Source: an uncultured Porphyromonas sp.
GTDB lineage: Bacteria > Bacteroidota > Bacteroidia > Bacteroidales > Porphyromonadaceae
Length of the DNA: 7,631 nucleotides
Assembly: GCF_915070105.1 (NCBI RefSeq)
Contig: NZ_CAJZFJ010000089.1
Span: forward strand, 1-7,631
Direction: 5' to 3'
Shown here: positions 1 to 5,306 of the stretch, piece by piece
Layout: each line of letters starts with the position of its first letter
How positions within the stretch are numbered: the first letter of the stretch is position 1
Position numbers and translations under genes: made by a program
The notes under the pieces: model-generated
Database searches by the model: none
The model's input: only the letters and a program-made list of their open reading frames with translations
What the model was told of the DNA's origin: nothing

Positions 1-3
1 TTG

Positions 4-87
4 TACGCGGGATGAGATTTGAACTCACACGCCGTAACCGGCACTACCCCCTCAAAGTAGCGTGTCTACCAATTTCACCACCCGCGT
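4..87 (-). tRNA. tRNA-Leu (anticodon GAG)
   Basis: Read on the minus strand, the sequence folds as a class II tRNA. The acceptor stem ACGCGGG pairs fully with CCCGCGT and is followed by discriminator A at position 4. The D arm has the leucine-type AATTGGTAGA loop. The anticodon stem CTACT/GGTAG closes a seven-base loop TTGAGGG, giving anticodon GAG, which reads CUC and CUU leucine codons. A long variable arm with stem GCCG/CGGC and a T arm with loop TTCAAAT complete the molecule. CCA is not encoded: the next bases are CAA, so the tail must be added by nucleotidyltransferase. It lies 48 bases downstream of the tRNA-Leu(CAG) gene and is probably cut from the same precursor. Confidence 0.96.
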
Positions 88-135
88 ATTTATAAGATCT
101 CTTGCAAACGATAGACTCTCTCTTTCGTAGTGGAG

Positions 136-218
136 TGCCCGGGACAGGACTCGAACCTGCACGTCTTTTGAACACTCGCACCTGAAACGAGCGCGTCTAC
201 CAATTCCGCCACCTGGGC
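136..218 (-). tRNA. tRNA-Leu (anticodon CAG)
   Basis: On the minus strand this reads as a class II tRNA with D loop GAATTGGTAGA, anticodon stem CTCGT/GCGAG and loop TTCAGGT, giving anticodon CAG for the CUG leucine codon. The T arm is GCAGG/CCTGT around TTCGAGT. The variable arm is long but weakly paired (GTT...GAC). The acceptor strands GCCCAGG and CCCGGGC pair except for an A-C mismatch at the fifth pair. The discriminator is A at 136, and CCA is not directly encoded. It is the first gene of a two-tRNA unit, with its promoter just upstream at 235-265. Confidence 0.95.
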
Positions 219-234
219 TGACCCGTTTGCACTG

Positions 235-265
235 CAAAGGTACAACAAATTTCGATACCGCCAAA
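235..265 (-). promoter_or_regulatory. Bacteroidota-type promoter for the tRNA-Leu pair
   Basis: On the minus strand a TTTG element (262-265) is followed after 19 bases by TACCTTTG (235-242). This fits the Bacteroidota primary sigma consensus TTTG-N19-21-TAnnTTTG. Transcription would start near 226-230, leaving a leader of about ten bases before the mature 5' end of tRNA-Leu(CAG) at 218. The boxes are seen directly; promoter function is inferred. Confidence 0.8.
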
Positions 266-308
266 TCTCCCCCTCCCGACAGCCCCTTTACTCCCCTCGT
301 CTACCTCC

Positions 309-351
309 ACCCAGCGAGCTTAGTGAGACCTTCGCAGACTACCTATTAGAC
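309..351 (+). repeat. 43-base dispersed module, copy 1
   Basis: This 43-base stretch matches 804-846 at 39 of 43 positions, in the same orientation and 495 bases away. Both copies contain the shared core CCTTCGCAGACTAC and both run directly into a tract of 9-base repeats. The module and tract therefore form one repeated unit. Similarity continues weakly to the left (about 295-308 compared with 788-803). Function is unknown. Confidence 0.85.
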
Positions 352-486
352 TTATTAGACTTATTAGACTTATTAGACTTATTAGACTTATTAGACTTAT
401 TAGACCTATCGCACCTATCCCACATATTCGACCGATCCCACATATCACCTAGGTCTAATAGGTGCAATAGGTCAAATAAGCCTAAT
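343..486. repeat. 9-base-period tandem tract with orientation switch
   Basis: Sixteen consecutive 9-base units can be laid out. The first is CTATTAGAC, followed by six exact copies of TTATTAGAC (352-405). Diverged units such as CTATCGCAC and CTATCCCAC fill 406-450. From 453 the units appear as the reverse complement: GTCTAATAG, GTGCAATAG and GTCAAATAA. The two halves can pair: GACCTATCGCACCTAT at 403-418 is complementary to 459-474 at 15 of 16 positions. The six identical copies should be prone to slipped-strand length change. There are no spacers, so this is not a CRISPR array. Confidence 0.92.
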
Positions 487-498
487 GCCCTCCACCCT

Positions 499-720
499 AG
501 CCCTCCACCTAGCCCACCCCGCCAGCTATACCCACTCCCCACCTCTACTGCTACGCCCCATCTACCGCCCCCACCTATCTATGACTATACAGACTATCCC
601 AGCCCTGCACCTAGCCCACCCCGCCAGCTATACCCGCTCCGCACCTCTACTGCTACGACCCATCTACCTCCCCACCTATCTACGACTATACAGACTACCC
701 CAGCCCTGCTCCTAGACCAC
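499..720 (+). repeat. 102-base direct tandem repeat, two copies and a partial third
   Basis: Copy 1 (499-600, 102 bases) and copy 2 (601-701, 101 bases) differ by seven substitutions and one deleted C. A diverged start of a third copy follows at about 702-720. Each copy opens with AGCCCT and contains the shared stretch ACCTCTACTGCTACG. The one-base deletion shifts the reading frame between copies, which argues against a repeat-containing protein. The strand is strikingly C-rich: by hand count 481-600 has 62 C and 10 G. Function is unknown. Confidence 0.9.
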
Positions 721-803
721 CCTATCGACCATGTATATTATGTCCGCCTAGCTCTACCTAACCCACCACCCACCAGCAGGGCTATCGCCTCCTACCCACC
801 TCG

Positions 804-846
804 ACCCAGCGACCTTAGTCAGGCCTTCGCAGACTACATATTAGAC
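804..846 (+). repeat. 43-base dispersed module, copy 2
   Basis: This is the second copy of the module at 309-351, with four substitutions and no gaps. As in copy 1, it ends in a TATTAGAC unit that begins a 9-base-period tract. The shared order suggests duplication of a larger block rather than independent origin. Confidence 0.85.
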
Positions 847-909
847 CTATTGGACTTATTGGACCTATCGCACCTATTATACCTTTTACTCCTATCAGAC
901 CTATCGCTC
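838..909 (+). repeat. 9-base-period tandem tract, second and more degenerate
   Basis: Eight 9-base units are visible: ATATTAGAC, CTATTGGAC, TTATTGGAC, CTATCGCAC, CTATTATAC, CTTTTACTC, CTATCAGAC and CTATCGCTC. They belong to the same family as the tract at 343-486 and share the 16-mer GACCTATCGCACCTAT with it. No two are identical, so this tract looks older or less often homogenised, and it has no reversed half. Confidence 0.82.
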
Positions 910-983
910 TCTAGTCCTATCCTACACTCCCCCACTCTAGGTGCGGTAGCCCGTGCGGTCTAGCGCTCTCCGTCAGGCAGATA

Positions 984-1175
984 GCTACAGGGGGATATAG
1001 GCCATATTGAGATAGGGTGGAGCGGACTCGGTATGACCTGTGTAATCACCTATGTAAGGTGACGACAACGCTCTCGGTATGATCGCTACTGCGCTCTCGG
1101 TATGTCCGCATCCATCACCTTACATAGGTGATTACACAGGTCATACCAAGAGCATTCCTATCCCCTCTCTGTAGC
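984..1175. repeat. Large inverted repeat with perfect 33-base arms
   Basis: Bases 1030-1062 and 1115-1147 are perfect reverse complements over 33 bases, separated by a 52-base spacer. Each arm also contains a small palindrome, TCACCT/AGGTGA, around five bases. Outside the core, GCTACAG...GGGGAT...AGG at 984-1001 is imperfectly complementary to 1157-1175, extending the element to about 190 bases. CTCGGTATG occurs at 1027, 1073 and 1096, and a near copy lies inverted at 1142-1150. No transposase or recombinase gene is in the window. It could be a MITE-like element, a cruciform or protein-binding site, or part of a structured RNA; the sequence does not decide. Confidence 0.88.
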
Positions 1176-1311
1176 CCTGTTGGTGGGGCTCTTGAGGGCT
1201 TTGTCAAAGAGCGCTCGTAGGGGGACATTTACGGAGGAGGAGGACTTTGCAGGCGCTGAGAGTAGGCTATTGTGCTGGGGTACTTTGGCCTTAGGCTGGC
1301 TCATTTTGCAC

Positions 1312-1319
1312 TATCTTTG
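1312..1319 (+). promoter_or_regulatory. Bacteroidota -7 box for the U32 gene
   Basis: TATCTTTG matches TAnnTTTG exactly and lies 25 bases before the ATG at 1345. The -33 side is weak: the only upstream TTTG (1284-1287) is 24 bases away, longer than the usual 19-21. If the box is used, transcription would start near 1325, leaving a leader of about 20 bases. Any protein start upstream of 1312 could not be translated from this transcript, which supports the ATG at 1345. Confidence 0.6.
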
Positions 1320-1344
1320 TGGGCTAAATGAATGTTTATCACTA

Positions 1345-2595
1345 ATGAATAGGAACGAATATGAAATCATGGCTCCCGTCGGGTCATACGAGTCGCTCAT
1401 GGCGGCGATCAACGCGGGGGCTAACTCTGTATACTTCGGCATCGAGGGGCTGAACATGCGCTCCAAGAGTGCCAATAACTTCACCACCGAAGACCTTTAC
1501 CGCATAGCAGCTATATGCCGTGAGCACGGCGTCAAGAGCTACCTCACCGTCAATACGATCATCTATGACGAAGACCTCGAGCTCATGCGTCGTATCATAG
1601 ACGCTGCCAAGGACGCCGAGGTCTCCTCCATCATCGCTGCCGATGTCGCCCCGATGCTCTACGCACGTAGTATCGGTGTAGAGGTACACCTCTCTACCCA
1701 GCTCAATATCACCAATGTCGAGGCGCTGCGCTTCTATGCCCAGTTCGCCGACGTCGTGGTCCTAGCCCGTGAGCTGAACATGGATCAGGTGGCAGCTATC
1801 CACCGAGCTATCCTCGAGGAGCCCATCCTGGGGCCTGGAGGTCAGCCCATACGTATCGAGATGTTCGCCCACGGAGCCCTCTGCATGGCGGTCTCGGGTA
1901 AGTGCTACCTAAGCCTACATGAGCACGGCAAGAGTGCCAACCGTGGCTCCTGCTCACAGGTCTGCCGTCGCTCCTACGAGGTGCGGGACAAGGAGACCGG
2001 TATCGAGCTGGCGGTAGACAACGAATACATCATGTCCCCCAAGGACCTCAAGACCATCCACTTCCTCAACAAGATGCTGGACTCGGGGGTGCGGGTGCTC
2101 AAGATCGAGGGTCGAGCCCGTGGTCCCGAGTACGTCGATGCTGTTGTGCGTGCCTACCGAGAGGCAGTAGACAGTTACCTCGCTGGGACGTTCGATGAGG
2201 CACGCGTGGAGCAGTGGGACAAGCACCTCGGCGAGGTCTTCAACCGTGGCTTCTGGGATGGCTACTATCTAGGGCAAAGGCTCGGGGAATGGACTTCGAG
2301 CTATGGCTCCTCCGCCACGAAGCAGAAGGTCTATGTAGCGAAGACCAATAAGTACTTCTCCAAGATCGGTGTCGGGGAGTTTGCCGTAGAGAGCGGGGAA
2401 CTCAAGGTGGGGGACGAGATCCTCATCACGGGTCAGACGACGGGGCTTGTACGCTTCACTATCGAGGAGATCCGTGTCGAGATGGACTCCGTAGAGCGTG
2501 CTGTCAAGGGGCAGGTTTGCTCGATCGCAGTCCCCGAGAAGGTTCGCCCCGGTGATAGGGTCTACATCTTCACCGACCGCAAGGTAGCGCAGTAG
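1345..2595 (+). CDS. U32 family protein, probable Fe-S RNA hydroxylase (TrhP/PrtC-like)
   Basis: This 416-residue protein begins MNRNEYEIMAPVGS, the usual start of U32 proteins. The same frame stays open upstream to a TTG at 1180, but that extension covers the -7 box and looks unlike the family. The family signature lies at 172-190 (EMFAHGALC...GKCYLS), and LKIEGR at 252-257 is typical of the fold. Four cysteines, C180, C187, C203 and C207, form C-x6-C-x15-C-x3-C, the pattern that binds a 4Fe-4S cluster in U32 members such as UbiU/UbiV. Residues about 1-300 should form the barrel-like catalytic region and about 325-412 a small beta-barrel domain. Relatives include E. coli TrhP (YegQ), which with prephenate hydroxylates U34 of tRNAs, RlhA (23S rRNA), and P. 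gingivalis PrtC, described as a collagenase. No signal peptide is visible, so a cytosolic RNA-modifying role is more likely than secreted proteolysis, though the substrate is inferred. It is monocistronic and ends at the terminator at 2624-2661. Confidence 0.93.
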   Translation: MNRNEYEIMAPVGSYESLMAAINAGANSVYFGIEGLNMRSKSANNFTTEDLYRIAAICREHGVKSYLTVNTIIYDEDLELMRRIIDAAKDAEVSSIIAADVAPMLYARSIGVEVHLSTQLNITNVEALRFYAQFADVVVLARELNMDQVAAIHRAILEEPILGPGGQPIRIEMFAHGALCMAVSGKCYLSLHEHGKSANRGSCSQVCRRSYEVRDKETGIELAVDNEYIMSPKDLKTIHFLNKMLDSGVRVLKIEGRARGPEYVDAVVRAYREAVDSYLAGTFDEARVEQWDKHLGEVFNRGFWDGYYLGQRLGEWTSSYGSSATKQKVYVAKTNKYFSKIGVGEFAVESGELKVGDEILITGQTTGLVRFTIEEIRVEMDSVERAVKGQVCSIAVPEKVRPGDRVYIFTDRKVAQ

Positions 2596-2623
2596 CCACT
2601 GCCTACCCCTGTCACGCAAAGTA

Positions 2624-2661
2624 AAAGCGACACACTGAGCTAGGGCTCAGTGTGTCGCTTT
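2624..2661. terminator. Bidirectional intrinsic terminator
   Basis: A perfect 17-base-pair stem (2624-2640 with 2645-2661) closes a four-base TAGG loop. The core is GC-rich (GCGACACACTGAGC) and the outer pairs are A-T, so each strand finishes in a T-rich end: CTTTGATTT on plus and CGCTTTTAC on minus. It sits between the convergent U32 gene (stop at 2595) and the phosphatase gene (stop at 2712-2714), so it can end both transcripts. The 12-mer CCTACCCCTGTC occurs on both sides, at 2602-2613 and 2671-2682. Confidence 0.93.
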
Positions 2662-2711
2662 GATTTATTCCCTACCCCTGTCCTTTGTGTGAATGAGGGT
2701 GGAGCGTCTTG

Positions 2712-4382
2712 TTAGTCTTCGTCTACGAAGGCCTCGGTGATGGGATGACCGATACAGCCACTGGGGTACTGGGTCTTCAGTAGCGCAGCTAGCGTGGCGG
2801 CGATGTCCGTGATGTTCGTCTCACGGTAGAGATGCCCCTGACGGATACCCTTACCCATGAAGATGAGGGGAATATGCGTGTCGTAGGGCGACCAGACACC
2901 GTGCGTCGTGCCACGTGGGGTCTCCGCACTACCCTTGGAGTACCATCCTGGATCGGGGATGACGAAGATGTCGCCACTACGCCCCTTGCGGTAGCCATTG
3001 ATGATACGTGTCTTGATCGCCTCGGGGATGGGGGCGCTTACGACTTCGTCTGCAGGGATGGCATAGGCGACACCGGGGAGCTTGTCCTTGAGGGCCTGAC
3101 AGATGGTGCGCTGTAGGGCGCTGCGGTTTATACCGAGGGAGTCGATACGGGCATCGTTGAAGAATACTTGATAGTTGAAGTACGCACGTATGACACGGGC
3201 ATTCGCTCCGAGGGTCTTATTTACCACGGAGTCGATGATCTGACGCGCGATGTCGGAGCGTAGCGCCTCGCCGGGGATCTTGTGATCCTTGTCGAAGGTG
3301 AGGTTATGCGCTGCAGCGTGGTCGGCGGTGAGGATGAAGAGGTATTCGCCCTCCCCGACCTTCTTATCTAGGTAGCTAAGGAAGTCAGCTAGATCTCGGT
3401 CTAGGCGCAGGTAGGTGTCCTCCGTCTCCACAGCGAACGTCCCGTAGCGGTGTCCCACATAGTCCGTCGCCGAGTGGCTCATGGCGAGGAAGTCGGTATC
3501 CTCACCTTCGCCCAGATGCTCGCCCTCGATAGCCGCCTTGGCGATCTCAAAGGTCAGTGTGTTGCCAAAGGGCGTCGTGCGGATCACCCCTAGTCCCTCG
3601 GTCTTCATCAAGGCCTTGGTGTCGAGAGGTAGGGTATCGGGGATCTCACCCTTCTTGCCCCAGGGCTGCTCGTAGTCGTTCTTATCGGCAGTGCTCTCCC
3701 GATAAGTCTTGAGGTCATAGAGAGGCTTCCAGCCTTGGCTGAGGAGCTCCTTGACTCGACCACGTGCATTGAACTTCTTGACCCACTCGGGCAGGTCTGT
3801 ACGATAGTAAGTACTCGTGATGAAGTGCCCCGAGGCATCATCGAGCCAATAGGCACCGTTTGTCGTATGCCCAGCGGGAAGGATAGAGGCTCTGTCCTTG
3901 ATGGCGACGCCGATGGTCTTGGAGCGGAAGTTGGTGGCTATACGCAGCTCGTCGGCGATGGTGGTCGTCAGGAGGTTACGTGGAGACATCTGACCACTCT
4001 TACCATTGGGTACCCCTACGGAGGCTACGAGGGTGTCCTGCGTGCAGTAGATGGGCTTGCCGTCCTTGAAGAAGTCGTTGCCTGCTATGCCGTGGATAGC
4101 GGGTACGCTACCCGTGTGTACGGAGCTATGACCGATGGCGGTGTAGGCAGGGATGTAGTTGATGCGTGTATTCTCGCAGTTGAAGCCCCGAGAGAGTAGT
4201 CTCTTGAAGCCTCCCTCGACGAAGCGTGCTTGATAGCGATAGAGATAGTCCCAGGTCATCTGGTCTACCATCATCGTGACCACTAGTCGTGGGCGACCAT
4301 GCTGTGTCGCCTCTGAGCGGGATGCCGAGACGAGCGCCGTGAGGGCAAGGGCTAGGAGCCGAAGGGTAGTCGTTCGTGTCAT
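2712..4382 (-). CDS. pafA: Exported PafA-like alkaline phosphatase
   Basis: The 556-residue protein belongs to the alkaline phosphatase superfamily and would hydrolyse phosphate monoesters outside the cytoplasm. Residues 1-25 form a signal peptide: Arg-containing start, hydrophobic stretch about 8-20, likely cleavage after A20 or A25. The expected zinc ligands and catalytic residues are visible: D40 (MMVDQM), nucleophile T81 (YIPAYTAIGH), N102 (GNDFF), the K162-D-R164 phosphate-binding pair (IKDRASILPAGH), D307 and H311 (SATDYVGH), D354 and H355 (TADHAAAHN), and H494 (GTTHG). The K-x-R pair and threonine nucleophile mark the PafA type of Elizabethkingia rather than classical PhoA with its serine. 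Length fits PafA. A paralogous phosphodiesterase of the same superfamily is less likely because the K/R pair is intact. It is third in a likely mutS-prmA-pafA transcript, 42 bases after prmA, with no TAnnTTTG box in the gap, and ends at the shared terminator. Confidence 0.9.
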   Translation of the reverse strand: MTRTTTLRLLALALTALVSASRSEATQHGRPRLVVTMMVDQMTWDYLYRYQARFVEGGFKRLLSRGFNCENTRINYIPAYTAIGHSSVHTGSVPAIHGIAGNDFFKDGKPIYCTQDTLVASVGVPNGKSGQMSPRNLLTTTIADELRIATNFRSKTIGVAIKDRASILPAGHTTNGAYWLDDASGHFITSTYYRTDLPEWVKKFNARGRVKELLSQGWKPLYDLKTYRESTADKNDYEQPWGKKGEIPDTLPLDTKALMKTEGLGVIRTTPFGNTLTFEIAKAAIEGEHLGEGEDTDFLAMSHSATDYVGHRYGTFAVETEDTYLRLDRDLADFLSYLDKKVGEGEYLFILTADHAAAHNLTFDKDHKIPGEALRSDIARQIIDSVVNKTLGANARVIRAYFNYQVFFNDARIDSLGINRSALQRTICQALKDKLPGVAYAIPADEVVSAPIPEAIKTRIINGYRKGRSGDIFVIPDPGWYSKGSAETPRGTTHGVWSPYDTHIPLIFMGKGIRQGHLYRETNITDIAATLAALLKTQYPSGCIGHPITEAFVDED

Positions 4383-4424
4383 TGGTCTATACTATGTATG
4401 AGTTGATGAGTAGGGTCGGTGAGG

Positions 4425-5294
4425 TTAAGGCTTGAGGAGCTCGACGAGTGACCAGCGGTGGCGCGAAGTGCTCGAGACGAGTTCTAGGCCGAGCTCCGCA
4501 CCCCGATCTACGAGGAGCGGTATGTCCTCCTCGTAGAAGCCACTAAGGAGTAGTCTACTGCCCGAGTGCATGACGGCTACGTAGCGAGGCATATCCACCA
4601 GGAGAATGTTGCGGGTGATGTTCGCCAGGATCAGGTCATAGGAAGCCTTACCCTCTAGGGCGGAGGCATCACCGCAGATGATCTCATCGACAGAGACGGC
4701 ATTGAGGGCAGCGTTCTCATGGACATTCTCATAGGCCCAGGGGTCTATGTCTATGGCGGTGAGAGAGGAAGCTCCACGCCTTAGTGCGATGATGCCGAGG
4801 ATCCCCGTACCACAGCCCATATCCAGCACACGTAGTCCCCCGAGATCGTGCCCGAGGAGCCAGGAGCAGATGAGAGAGGTCGTCTCGTGGTTACCAGTAC
4901 CGAAGGCCATCTTGGGGCTAATGATGATCTCCATCGGTAGCTCGGGACGGGGCTCATGGAAGGGGGCACGTATGAGGCACTGTCCTTCGCCGAGGAGAAT
5001 AGGCTGGAAGTAGTTCTTCTCCCACTCCTCATTCCAATTAACTTCGGGGAGGAGCTCCGTAGCGAACTCGCAGGTGAAGCCCTCGAGGGGGAAGGCGGTG
5101 AGGAGCTCACGTGTCGCCTCCTCACGATAGTCCTGCTCGGGGATGAAGGCCTTCACCATCCCCTCACCCTGCTCGAAGCTCTCGAAGCCTATGGTGCCCA
5201 GCTCGGAGATCAGCCAGTCGCTGAGGTCTTCGTCAGAGATAGAGGTCTCGCTGGTGGGATAGTGGTAGTGTAGTGTCAGCTGTAGATAGGGCAT
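4425..5294 (-). CDS. prmA: Ribosomal protein L11 methyltransferase PrmA
   Basis: This 289-residue protein is a full-length PrmA, which uses S-adenosylmethionine to methylate ribosomal protein L11 in the cytoplasm. Residues 1-80 form the small N-terminal substrate-recognition domain. NWNEEWEKNY at 86-95 is the conserved linker. MAFGTGNHETT at 129-139 corresponds to the family FGTGTHPTT motif, with N and E replacing T and P. The SAM-binding motif I, VLDMGCGTG, spans 156-164, followed by the acidic motif II AIDIDP (180-185), and DLILANITRNIL at 220-231 is the family catalytic-face motif. The ATG at 5294 is the natural start, with no Shine-Dalgarno, as usual in this phylum. It begins 12 bases after the mutS stop, so the two genes are probably cotranscribed and perhaps translationally coupled. 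Confidence 0.95.
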   Translation of the reverse strand: MPYLQLTLHYHYPTSETSISDEDLSDWLISELGTIGFESFEQGEGMVKAFIPEQDYREEATRELLTAFPLEGFTCEFATELLPEVNWNEEWEKNYFQPILLGEGQCLIRAPFHEPRPELPMEIIISPKMAFGTGNHETTSLICSWLLGHDLGGLRVLDMGCGTGILGIIALRRGASSLTAIDIDPWAYENVHENAALNAVSVDEIICGDASALEGKASYDLILANITRNILLVDMPRYVAVMHSGSRLLLSGFYEEDIPLLVDRGAELGLELVSSTSRHRWSLVELLKP

Positions 5295-5306
5295 GGGAAG
5301 GGGGGA

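Larger units (their letters stand above)
219..1311. other. Repeat-rich non-coding gap between divergent promoters
   Basis: About 1.1 kb lies between the tRNA promoter and the U32 gene promoter, and I recognise no gene in it. It contains two copies of a 43-base module, two tracts with a 9-base period, a 102-base direct repeat and a large inverted repeat, each listed separately. The plus strand from about 245 to 960 is very rich in C and T and poor in G. Short open frames cross it, but they only reflect this composition: one is lost through a one-base deletion between the two 102-base repeat copies, and another is a run of Ser-Asn-Lys made by the 9-base repeat. Bases 910-983 and 1176-1311 hold nothing I can identify. 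Confidence 0.75.

Noticed and set aside
4..218. tRNA-Leu genes as an attachment site for an integrated element
   Set aside because: I found no second copy of a tRNA 3' end in the window and no integrase. The repeats lie on the 5' side of the tRNA genes.
343..486. CRISPR-like array
   Set aside because: The units are 9 bases and contiguous with no unique spacers, and no cas genes are present.
339..542. Minus-strand frame encoding a Ser-Asn-Lys repeat protein
   Set aside because: It arises because the 9-base repeat length is a multiple of three. It has no promoter or family similarity, and its N-terminal part crosses the start of the 102-base repeat.
485..715. Plus-strand frame over the 102-base repeat, giving a protein with internal repeats
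   Set aside because: A one-base deletion in copy 2 changes the frame between copies, so the encoded repeat is not preserved. The C-rich composition alone keeps the frame open.
1063..1114. Phase-variable invertible promoter between the 33-base arms
   Set aside because: The spacer has no TAnnTTTG box in either direction and no recombinase gene is nearby. It is kept only as one possibility in the inverted-repeat finding.
3735..4199. 154-codon plus-strand frame antisense to the phosphatase
   Set aside because: The minus-strand frame carries the full set of catalytic motifs here. The opposite frame has no recognisable domain or promoter and is a product of GC-rich codon use.
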